This document shows, one piece after another, positions 8,993 through 16,318 of a stretch of DNA of 29,918 nt. The notes beneath the pieces are model-generated. The model was not told where the DNA came from and did not search any database. It saw only the letters and a program-made list of their open reading frames with translations. The DNA is taken from IMG/VR virus record IMGVR_UViG_3300042301_000926, positions 1 through 29,918 of that record; one strand, given 5' to 3'. Every line of letters starts with the position of its first letter. Position 1 is the stretch's first letter. The translations under genes and the position numbers were made by a program. The DNA comes from a virus.

Positions 8993-9236
8993 TTCTTACT
9001 ACTCCTTTTTCAATAAGTTCAAGACTCTCCTTCTCTGATTCTACTCGGCTAAGTATTTCAAACGCATCAAAGATCGCAAGCTTTTTGGTTGCCGCAGCAT
9101 TCTTAAGTCTATCTGCCGCAAGCTCGTCATCCGGATCAGGCTTGATAATATTTTCTTCAGCAACCCTTATGAGTTGCTCTACCGCCTTATAACCTGCATC
9201 AATAATCTTCTTCTTTATTTCTATTGCATCACTCAT
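8943..9236 (-). CDS. Small helical protein before terL, candidate small terminase
   Basis: A 97-residue, almost wholly helical, charged protein immediately upstream of the large terminase, overlapping its start by 50 nt. It overlaps the previous gene by 4 nt (ATGA). Residues 35-70 carry the most distinctive sequence, DPDDELAADRLKNAAATKKL followed by AIFDAFEILSRVESEKESLE. The position is that of a small terminase subunit, which recognises DNA and regulates the motor. However, no helix-turn-helix is obvious and the protein is short for a TerS. It could equally be a conserved helical accessory protein. Confidence 0.6.
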   Translation of the reverse strand: MSDAIEIKKKIIDAGYKAVEQLIRVAEENIIKPDPDDELAADRLKNAAATKKLAIFDAFEILSRVESEKESLELIEKGVVRNDTKQGFAERRSVSNR

Positions 9237-9787
9237 AATGTCATGGTTATTTGGTGATCAAATATTCGGTAAAGCTTTTCACCGTCCACGTCAAACTCAT
9301 ATTCACTATCAGGCTTAAAGCACACGGTGTCCCCTTCTCGTACGCCTTGCGCTGCGAGATAGTCGTTTGGATAAACCATGGTGCCCATAAGGGGCTCATT
9401 AGTAAAGGGCTTCTTGATGTAGGATTCAGTAGCAGGGATAGGCTTCACAAAGCAGTAGCGGCTATAGGTATTCCACTTGCCATCACGCTTATACATAAAA
9501 AACTGATCAGGCTCTACAAAGAAGATGTCATCTTTGAAGAAGCTGCGACCACTCTTACGCCTACCCTTGATGTCGTTGTAAAACTTAAATACGTTATGGT
9601 GAACAAGTAGTGTGTCACCTTTTTGGATTGGCCCGTCATAGCCACGTGGTACTTCTACCACCTCGGCATAGCGATTAGAGAAGGTATGATCCTCCTCAGA
9701 GGTATTAACGATAAGCTCTATGCCACCTATCTCTTTTGTATTATTATATCGTTTACCTGTAACAATGAAGTCAAATGGAGATTGCAT
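9233..9787 (-). CDS. Tandem GroES-like protein (two co-chaperonin domains)
   Basis: A 184-residue protein that I read as two GroES-fold domains in tandem. Domain 1 (about 6-98) has a mobile-loop-like segment ending in GGIELIV (21-27), the strand AEVVEVPRG (41-49), the GroES hallmark KGDTLLVH (56-63), and the closing strand KDDIFFVEPDQFF (85-97). Domain 2 (about 109-184) starts with RYCFVKPI, then GTMVYPND (135-142), REGDTVCFKPDSEYEFDVDG (150-169) and KLYRIFDHQITMTL. The last part parallels the GroES ending, in which a GD-V-F strand leads to D-G-E-Y and a closing D/I strand. It lies next to the terminase genes, not next to groEL, and overlaps both neighbours (1 nt and 4 nt). It could be a co-chaperonin for head proteins or a virion protein that reuses the GroES fold. 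The domain call is by eye. Confidence 0.6.
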   Translation of the reverse strand: MQSPFDFIVTGKRYNNTKEIGGIELIVNTSEEDHTFSNRYAEVVEVPRGYDGPIQKGDTLLVHHNVFKFYNDIKGRRKSGRSFFKDDIFFVEPDQFFMYKRDGKWNTYSRYCFVKPIPATESYIKKPFTNEPLMGTMVYPNDYLAAQGVREGDTVCFKPDSEYEFDVDGEKLYRIFDHQITMTL

Positions 9788-10014
9788 TAATAGTCAATAT
9801 TAAATTCAATAGACACAGGCATGTTCTGATTGAAAGACTTCCATAACATCACCTCCTCTTTTTCGTTGATAATGTAAATCTTTACATCTCCCGTTTCAGG
9901 CTCGAACTTAATAAGGTGAATTGAATTTGTCTCTCCAAGGATTTTCTGTCCTACAATATAGTGCATTGCACTACCCTTGTAGTCGGGTCCTATAGATATT
10001 TTCCTGATGTCCAT
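9787..10014 (-). CDS. Small conserved phage protein, first gene of packaging operon
   Basis: A 75-residue protein, predicted to be mainly beta (DYKGSAMHYIVGQKILGETN, then a strand-turn-strand segment VKIYIINEKEEVMLWKSFNQ). It starts at 10014 after an AATC-rich leader and a TAACTTTG -7 box, so it probably opens the operon that runs through the tandem GroES-like protein, the 97-residue protein, terL and portal. Its TAA shares one base with the next ATG. No function is recognised. Confidence 0.65.
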   Translation of the reverse strand: MDIRKISIGPDYKGSAMHYIVGQKILGETNSIHLIKFEPETGDVKIYIINEKEEVMLWKSFNQNMPVSIEFNIDY

Positions 10015-10039
10015 ATTTGATTAGATTAAATTTCATTTA

Positions 10040-10047
10040 CAAAGTTA
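10040..10047 (-). promoter_or_regulatory. Bacteroidota-type -7 box (TAACTTTG) for the packaging operon
   Basis: The minus strand reads TAACTTTG, the same octamer as in the groEL promoter, 26 nt before the ATG at 10014. It overlaps the last codons of the 78-residue gene (stop at 10045). No -33 box at standard spacing is visible. Confidence 0.45.
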
Positions 10048-10281
10048 ATGCACTACGCCCAAATAATCTGTACCGGTTATACGGTACACATTACCTGCCA
10101 CTAAACCTGCAGATAGTGCAGCAGCGTTATTCGCATATACCGGTACACTTGGTAATGGTAGAGCGAGAATATCGCCAACCGTAAAGTTTTTTGTCTTGTT
10201 GCTGTCTTCAGCATCTGTGCCGATCAGTTTATCAGCATAGGTTACGTTGTTGTCTGTTGCGTAAGAATTAATGTTTCCCAT
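10045..10281 (-). CDS. Mini tail-fibre-related protein sharing the fibre N-terminal motif
   Basis: A 78-residue protein at the end of the fibre cluster. Residues 16-38 (ADKLIGTDAEDSNKTKNFTV) closely match residues 17-37 of the 1889-residue fibre (LNDLLIGTDVENLNNTKNFTV). The C-terminal half (VYANNAAALSAGLVAGNVYR) resembles a short module common in phage fibres, in which an Ala/Gly turn precedes a G-x-VYR strand. It therefore looks like an isolated fibre base module without a shaft. It may bind the same virion site as the fibre, cap it, or be a remnant of a longer fibre. Confidence 0.6.
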   Translation of the reverse strand: MGNINSYATDNNVTYADKLIGTDAEDSNKTKNFTVGDILALPLPSVPVYANNAAALSAGLVAGNVYRITGTDYLGVVH

Positions 10282-10285
10282 TATT

Positions 10286-11059
10286 TTAACATTGAACTGA
10301 TGAATAATTTGAAATTATGCCATAACCATCCATGTCCCAACTTGCTTGAGCAAAAACATATAGCTCTGTTACAGGATTAGTTAGGTTTGAATTAAAGTGT
10401 ATTGAGCATCCTGCAGATAATGTAGCACATTCTGAGTAAAGTGTTTTTGGATTAGTACCGGCATCAGAACAAGCTCCTGCTGCGCTTGAGTTACTTATAC
10501 CGCAATTAGTAATTGCATAAGATGTTTGACCTGCACAAAGAGTATAATCTGTAATAGTTGGTATCTCACCTGTTGTATAATACCTAAATGAATAAGTATC
10601 TACTTTAAAATATCCGGGAGTTCCTCCACATAATTCATCACTATACCATTGATTAACTAACCCACTATCAGTATAAAGAAGCGAACCGTTGCCAAGCGCA
10701 AAATCTTCACTATATAGCGTAATTGAAAAAGCGTTTGAACTACACGCTATAGATGCAGAAGGAGCTCCTGCCTCAATATACAAACCATCCCAATAACACG
10801 TGGTATAGTAGTATATCGTGTGTGCGTATGATGTAATGACAGCTTGCAAATCAGATTTCACAACGAGCTGATTACTTGCTTTTGCTGCATACGGTCCGTA
10901 AGACGTATTAATGTTTACGTAGGTATTCGCATCAGTTTTAGTAATCTGCTCGTTGCTTGCAGGTATCGAAGTCTTTGCTGTAAATACGCCATTGTTAACA
11001 GCGCTTTGCAGATTGTTAAATGATACCGTCTGATTATTTGCTAAGCTTGCCCAAGACAT
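10286..11059 (-). CDS. Adhesin-like tail protein, cysteine-containing repeats
   Basis: A 257-residue protein in the fibre cluster. The N-terminus (1-75: SWASLANNQTVSFNNLQSAV, then KTSIPASNEQITKTD) looks like a conserved attachment domain. The rest is beta-rich, with cysteines in a recurring pattern: an AC-S element, then a LYS element, then a glycine-rich turn, a Y/F strand and a terminal polar loop. Copies lie at about 123-155 (IACSSNAFSITLYSEDFALG) and 195-235 (GACSDAGTNPKTLYSECATL). Such repeats occur in Bacteroidota secreted or adhesive proteins, so a role in host-surface binding is inferred. The TAA of the upstream gene overlaps the ATG by 1 nt. No signal peptide is present, consistent with a virion component. 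Confidence 0.6.
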   Translation of the reverse strand: MSWASLANNQTVSFNNLQSAVNNGVFTAKTSIPASNEQITKTDANTYVNINTSYGPYAAKASNQLVVKSDLQAVITSYAHTIYYYTTCYWDGLYIEAGAPSASIACSSNAFSITLYSEDFALGNGSLLYTDSGLVNQWYSDELCGGTPGYFKVDTYSFRYYTTGEIPTITDYTLCAGQTSYAITNCGISNSSAAGACSDAGTNPKTLYSECATLSAGCSIHFNSNLTNPVTELYVFAQASWDMDGYGIISNYSSVQC

Positions 11060-11397
11060 TATTCTTCGATTTCAGTTTCAGGTTGAGTTGGAGGAACAGG
11101 AGGTACCGGTGGTACATAGTTGCCTGTGATAATTAAGTTTAACTGAGCTGCAATCCACTCATAAGCGTATTCATTAGAATCCCAAGCCTCATAAGCGTCT
11201 CCACCCATAACTAAGGTTCCCTGAACAACAGGTTGTGTTATAGCAACACCGCTTCCTGATAAAATAATTTCTTCCAAAAGCATGTATTGAAAGAGCGCTT
11301 GATACTGAAGGTTGTCGTCCTTACAAGCTGCACTAAGAATAGTTGCATTAGTCTCTTGGCCGTTAAACCATACTTTTACCGGTTCAATTGTTTTCAT
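11059..11397 (-). CDS. Small tail-fibre-associated protein with proline-rich tail
   Basis: A 112-residue protein between the 1640-residue fibre and the 257-residue adhesin-like protein. The start overlaps the end of the fibre gene by 14 nt. The N-terminus (TIEPVKVWFNGQETNATILS) is beta-like, and a helical centre follows (LQYQALFQYMLLEEIILSGS). The C-terminus has a proline repeat (YVPPVPPVPPTQP) and ends acidic (ETEIEE). The context suggests a fibre assembly factor or small baseplate component, but no family is recognised. Confidence 0.6.
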   Translation of the reverse strand: MKTIEPVKVWFNGQETNATILSAACKDDNLQYQALFQYMLLEEIILSGSGVAITQPVVQGTLVMGGDAYEAWDSNEYAYEWIAAQLNLIITGNYVPPVPPVPPTQPETEIEE

Positions 11398-14300
11398 TGT
11401 TTTTGTTTTTTAATTGTTGTTCTAAATATAAAATTTTTGCTTTGATTTCTTCTATTGAATCTTCAAGATATGCAATCTTAGCAGTATGAATTTCACGGTA
11501 AGATAAACTTAAATACCCATCTTCACCCACTAAAACAGCATGAGGAAGAATGTCTTGAAAATCCTGAGCATAATAACCAAGCTCTACCTTGCCATTCTTT
11601 TTATAAAGCTTTGGTTTAATAAGTTCTACTCCATTCACCTTATGATTGTCAGAAACAAGTTCTTTAATCCTGCTGTCTGAGCTTTCAAAAAATGAAGTAG
11701 CAGTAACCGATGAAGTAAATGTAGTTGCTCCATTAGATTGGTTAACAGACATAAAGGTAGAACCACCAATTATTGTAATATGAAATCCATTAATACTATT
11801 TGCTGTTCCAAGTCCAAGCTGAAACGATGTAAACGAAGATCTTGCTAAAATTAAATTATCACCTCCTGCATTAATTGTTACGCTTCCACTATATTTACCT
11901 GATCCATTTACATCAAGAGTTGCTGTTGGAGAAGCTTGATTAATGCCTATATTTCCACTATCAAGAATCCTCATTCTTTCTACAGGCTCAACATCAGACC
12001 AACCCGTATTGGTATAGAATACTAAATCTAATCCTCTAACACCTGCGTATCCTGTTGAAGGGTAACCGTTACAACAGTTCCATTTTGCAACTGCAGCAAT
12101 TCTTGCACATATAGGATTGGTATTATTATCTCTCCATCCGGGAAAATCAATACTATAATATCCCGTTGGTGAAGTATCATTAATAGAACCTATATAAATA
12201 CCATTGTTCTGAGAAAGCGTTACGTTGGCATGGATTCTTCTTTGAGAGTTATTACTTGTGCTACCTGCAATAATATTACCACTTGATGACACACCTCCAC
12301 TAACAGCAAATACTGATGTCAAAGAAACATTTACTCCATTGTCATCTCTATACCAATTTGGTGTACCACTACCGTCAAGACCAAAGTACGCACGCCTTAC
12401 GTTATTAGTTAAATTAAAATTTATATAGTTCCATTCATTAGGATCTCCTGCAGGCGCTCTCAACGTCAACTGACCATCTGAGCTTGTAGAAATTGTTACC
12501 GGATTAGTAAAAGAAGACGAACCTGACACACTAAGATTCCCCCCAACTGAAAATGCACCGGGAACATTAACTGTTACAGCTCCCGGGAATGATACACTAC
12601 TCCAACTACTCCAAGATACATCGCCCCAATTAAAAGAAGGAGAGCCTACAATATTTACAAATATACTATTTGTATTTACAGAATAAATAGGGATTGAAAC
12701 ATATCCGTTTTCTATAACGGGCGCACCTAATGCTAAGCTTCCAAGTGCATATCCTGTCGCTGAAGTGACAGTTGTGTTTGCTCCAAATAAACTTGACCCA
12801 TCAAAATAAAATGAAACATCTGCTGATATATACCCGAATGCAGGAGCCCAATTCCAAGTGGAACCGATTGTCATTTTAAACGATATTATTCTTGCTCCTG
12901 ATGAAGTTGGATGAACTCTCATATAAATCCTTCCATTTCCAAAATTAGAAGCCGGCCCTCCTACTGATGTTCCAAATTGAGTGTATCCTCCACCTGTAGA
13001 CAATGCTGCTATATTTGAGAATCCATTAGGGTCTACGTAATATCCTGAATCAACAGAATCATAAAATATTGGTGCTCTAAAATCACCTGATGTCTGATAT
13101 GTTCCTGTACCACCGGTCTTGCTTGTCAAGTTATTAAACGCAACATTAGCAGAACCGCTAACATTAATATTCCAAGTACCACTTGCGCCACCACCCGTTA
13201 AGGTTGGAGCATATTCATTAAAGTTTACATCATTAAGAGTACGTCTCCATGTTTGCCACGTATCAGCACCTTTTCTAAAATACATCTCATTATCAGAATA
13301 ACCACCTGCTATTTGAAAACCCCTACTGTCATTTCCAATTGTTAAAGCACCAACCCAATACTGACTTGTTGCAGGAGGATAGTTTGGAACAGGTGCAGCG
13401 TATCCATCAAAAAGTGTTACACTGTTTGGAACAACAGTAGTATTATTAAGTCCATTGGCGTATGCGCTCGTTGAATTAAATCTAATTGTATAATTAGTAA
13501 AGTTGCCTGCAGATAAAACCTGAGCACTATTTATTGTTAGATTGCTAAAGTTTGTCTGTGAAGTAGTTGCGGAATTACCACTTGTATTGTCTGAAATTCT
13601 TGCACTATCTACACGAACCCCAAAGGTTTGATTTCCGTTCCATCCCATTAAGGTTGGATAAGTTGCTCCCCACGCATTCTGAGAATTTGTATTGTTTATA
13701 GCAGAACCACTTGGAGAAGTACTTGCAGAAGCATCAAATATAACATGATTGCCTCCGTAGTTTTTCCATCCCAACATACCAATAACATTGTTAATAACAG
13801 TGCCATCATTCCAATTTGATACTACTCTTGATTGAACAGCATAAGAACTAAAGTTAGAAGAGTCTAATATTGTCCTCCAAGGAGCTCCTGTATATGAACC
13901 TCCTACTGATTTTCTCCAATAAAAATCACCATTGTATGTAGCCCAAAACTGAACTGATATGTCAGAATTCCATATTCCAAAAAGAGTACCATATAAATCA
14001 CCTAAAGGACCATTTGTATATCCTGCGCCAATATTATAAATTCCTGAAGTAGAAGAAAGTCCAAGAGTGTTTAAATCTCCTGTAAATCTTGTATTAAGTC
14101 CATTAAAGTTTAGTCCATTGAATGTAGTAGCACTTGATGCGCTACCTGTAATGCTGATGCCCCACGTACCTGAATTAGTAACAATCTGTGTTCCATTAAC
14201 AGTTGCTGTGCTTCCAAGAGTAATATATGTTCCTGTTGCATCATTATACCAAGTTGGAACACCTCCTCCATCTGTACCAAAATAAGCATCTCTTACTCCA

Positions 14301-16306
14301 TCAGATCCGTTAAACTCAATATAATTCCATTGACTTGTATCTCCTGATGGTACACGTAATCTTAATTTGAAATCTGATAGAGTTTCAATTGTAAGCAAAC
14401 CTGTTAATGTACCACCTACAATTGGAAGTGCATAGGAACTAAAGTTAGAAGAAGAAAGCATTGTAAGCCAATTGCCCCAACTTCCATTAAAACCCTGTCT
14501 AAAATATAATGTACCATTCCCTGATGTGCCATAAGATCCTTGTGCTTGCCACATGGTATCACCACCACTGACATTTAATACAGGAGCATAAGGTAATGCT
14601 GCACCTAATCCATTTTCATTCCTATAAACAGCAGTATTTGGATTATTTACATTAACAGACCCATTTCCTAAACTTGTTAATGCTAATGTTTGCGTATAGC
14701 CTGCACTCCCTGTTACGTTAATACCCCAAGTACCTGATGCACCTGTACCTGTTAATGTTGGGGCATAAGAATTAAAATTGCCACTATGAAGTACAGTCAA
14801 CCAAGGCAACCAATCTGTATTATATTGCCTTCTGAAATACATATTATCACTATCAAAAGGGAAGGCTACTTGAGTATATCTTGAGTCTTTACCTATCTCA
14901 ATAGTTCTAATATTGGGAGACTGAACAGGAGGAGTACCTGTTGGTATAGGATCGTATTCATAAAGACCGGGAGCCTTTATAGAATTTATGTTGGATTGCC
15001 CAACAAACGCCCATCTTGCAAAATCACTTGCATGAAGACCGTCTACAGTATCCGCATTACCTGCACTTGTAGCAGTAGCTGCATTTCCTGTAATATTAAT
15101 TCCCCATGTTCCTGCATTAGTAACTATTTGAGTGCCATTAACTGTAGCAGTAGAGCCGAGATTAATATATGTGTTTGTGGTATCATTATACCATACAGGA
15201 GTACCACTACTATCAAGCCCAAAGTAAGATCTTCTTGCTCCGCTACTTAAAACAAACTCAATATAATTCCATTCATTTGGTTGTCCGGTAGGATTTCTAA
15301 GTGTTAATTGACCATCTACAGAAGTACTTATTGTTACCTGACTATTGAAAGTAGAGACACCTCCTACCGAAAATTTATTAGGGACTGTAGTCGTAACAGT
15401 ACCGGGAAAAGCTACAGAAACCCAAGGAGAATATGTAACATCAGCCCAATTGTATTGCGGAGTTCCTTCAAGCTTAATTGATATTGCATTTGTATTTACA
15501 GAAAATACAGGAACAGAAACATATCCACTTTCAATTACAGGATTTCCTACAGCTAAATTTATTGCCGCATCACCCGTAGCTGATGTGACAATCGTTGTTG
15601 CATTATAAAATGCACTACCATCGAAATAAAATGATACATCAGCAGTTATAAATCCAAAAGAAGGTGCATAGTTCCAAGTAGAACTAACTATCATTTTAAA
15701 TGATATTATCCTTGGTCCATTTGCTGTTGGGTGTATTCTTAAATAAAATCTTCCATTACCAAAGTTATCAGCAGGTTGATTTACATATACTCCATGTTGA
15801 GTATACGCTCCAAGAGAAATAGCATTAAGATTTGATCTGTCGTTAGGATCTAAGAAATATCCCGGATTGTCAGAATCATAAAATATTGGCGCTCTAAAAC
15901 TTCCCGAAGTTTGATATGTACCTGTACCTCCTGTTTTATCAGTAAGGTTATTAAATGCTACACTACCTGCAGAACCGGTTATAGAAATAGGCCAAGTTCC
16001 ACTTGCATTGCTTCCGTTGGCATTCGCTTTGTTATTAAACGTGTTCCAATCTGTAGAAGAAAGGAATCCACTCAGAGAACTGCTTGATTGCTGAATAGTA
16101 ATATTTGGGGTAGTACCACCGCTTGAAAACAAAGGACTTGTTGCAGTTACATTGGTAACAAAAGTAGGAGCACCGGTGATTTTAGTCCAAGCTAATGCAG
16201 TAATCCATGCAGGATTACTGTATGACCCTGTAGTGACAACAACATTAATGTCGTCAATCCCACTGTCTGCTAATATGTTGTTTACTATCGTTGCTAAATT
16301 CGACAT
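11384..16306 (-). CDS. Giant tail fibre with C-terminal S74 chaperone domain
   Basis: A 1640-residue trimeric-type fibre, very rich in Gly, Ser, Thr and Asn. Recurrent shaft elements are GTQIVTN-GTWGI-ITG and pyocin-knob-like units ending in W-WLTVLHSGNFNSYAPTLTG. Two copies of a 200-residue beta domain lie at 117-316 and 1057-1256. The C-terminus has a GNIGIN-ASPTATLDVNG module and then an intramolecular chaperone of the peptidase S74 family, starting at SSDSRIKEL (1542-1550). That domain includes KLYKKNGKVELGYYAQDFQD, the conserved YREIHTAKIAYL, and a coiled-coil tail. S74 domains drive trimer folding and then cut themselves off at the conserved Ser-Asp near their start, so the mature fibre should end near residue 1542. 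It is probably a receptor-binding protein. Gene order and the overlap with the 112-residue gene suggest co-expression. Confidence 0.88.
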   Translation of the reverse strand: MSNLATIVNNILADSGIDDINVVVTTGSYSNPAWITALAWTKITGAPTFVTNVTATSPLFSSGGTTPNITIQQSSSSLSGFLSSTDWNTFNNKANANGSNASGTWPISITGSAGSVAFNNLTDKTGGTGTYQTSGSFRAPIFYDSDNPGYFLDPNDRSNLNAISLGAYTQHGVYVNQPADNFGNGRFYLRIHPTANGPRIISFKMIVSSTWNYAPSFGFITADVSFYFDGSAFYNATTIVTSATGDAAINLAVGNPVIESGYVSVPVFSVNTNAISIKLEGTPQYNWADVTYSPWVSVAFPGTVTTTVPNKFSVGGVSTFNSQVTISTSVDGQLTLRNPTGQPNEWNYIEFVLSSGARRSYFGLDSSGTPVWYNDTTNTYINLGSTATVNGTQIVTNAGTWGINITGNAATATSAGNADTVDGLHASDFARWAFVGQSNINSIKAPGLYEYDPIPTGTPPVQSPNIRTIEIGKDSRYTQVAFPFDSDNMYFRRQYNTDWLPWLTVLHSGNFNSYAPTLTGTGASGTWGINVTGSAGYTQTLALTSLGNGSVNVNNPNTAVYRNENGLGAALPYAPVLNVSGGDTMWQAQGSYGTSGNGTLYFRQGFNGSWGNWLTMLSSSNFSSYALPIVGGTLTGLLTIETLSDFKLRLRVPSGDTSQWNYIEFNGSDGVRDAYFGTDGGGVPTWYNDATGTYITLGSTATVNGTQIVTNSGTWGISITGSASSATTFNGLNFNGLNTRFTGDLNTLGLSSTSGIYNIGAGYTNGPLGDLYGTLFGIWNSDISVQFWATYNGDFYWRKSVGGSYTGAPWRTILDSSNFSSYAVQSRVVSNWNDGTVINNVIGMLGWKNYGGNHVIFDASASTSPSGSAINNTNSQNAWGATYPTLMGWNGNQTFGVRVDSARISDNTSGNSATTSQTNFSNLTINSAQVLSAGNFTNYTIRFNSTSAYANGLNNTTVVPNSVTLFDGYAAPVPNYPPATSQYWVGALTIGNDSRGFQIAGGYSDNEMYFRKGADTWQTWRRTLNDVNFNEYAPTLTGGGASGTWNINVSGSANVAFNNLTSKTGGTGTYQTSGDFRAPIFYDSVDSGYYVDPNGFSNIAALSTGGGYTQFGTSVGGPASNFGNGRIYMRVHPTSSGARIISFKMTIGSTWNWAPAFGYISADVSFYFDGSSLFGANTTVTSATGYALGSLALGAPVIENGYVSIPIYSVNTNSIFVNIVGSPSFNWGDVSWSSWSSVSFPGAVTVNVPGAFSVGGNLSVSGSSSFTNPVTISTSSDGQLTLRAPAGDPNEWNYINFNLTNNVRRAYFGLDGSGTPNWYRDDNGVNVSLTSVFAVSGGVSSSGNIIAGSTSNNSQRRIHANVTLSQNNGIYIGSINDTSPTGYYSIDFPGWRDNNTNPICARIAAVAKWNCCNGYPSTGYAGVRGLDLVFYTNTGWSDVEPVERMRILDSGNIGINQASPTATLDVNGSGKYSGSVTINAGGDNLILARSSFTSFQLGLGTANSINGFHITIIGGSTFMSVNQSNGATTFTSSVTATSFFESSDSRIKELVSDNHKVNGVELIKPKLYKKNGKVELGYYAQDFQDILPHAVLVGEDGYLSLSYREIHTAKIAYLEDSIEEIKAKILYLEQQLKNKNNENN
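12539..13138 (-). repeat. Copy 2 of a 200-residue fibre domain
   Basis: Encodes residues 1057-1256 of the 1640-residue fibre. It begins FNNLTSKTGGTGTYQTSGDF and ends FSVGG, and aligns without gaps in overall length with the copy at 15359-15958. Conserved blocks include APIFYDS, NFGNGR-Y-R-HPT, ADVSFYFDGS and SVNTN. Confidence 0.8.
15359..15958 (-). repeat. Copy 1 of a 200-residue fibre domain
   Basis: Encodes residues 117-316 of the 1640-residue fibre, beginning FNNLTDKTGGTGTYQTSGSF. It is exactly 600 nt long, as is copy 2, and the protein is more alike than the DNA, which points to an old in-frame duplication kept under selection. Confidence 0.8.
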
Positions 16307-16318
16307 ATCTTATATCTT

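Noticed and set aside
9251-9610. 119-residue open frame on the plus strand
   Set aside because: Antisense to the tandem GroES-like gene, with no upstream signal or domain; a shadow frame.
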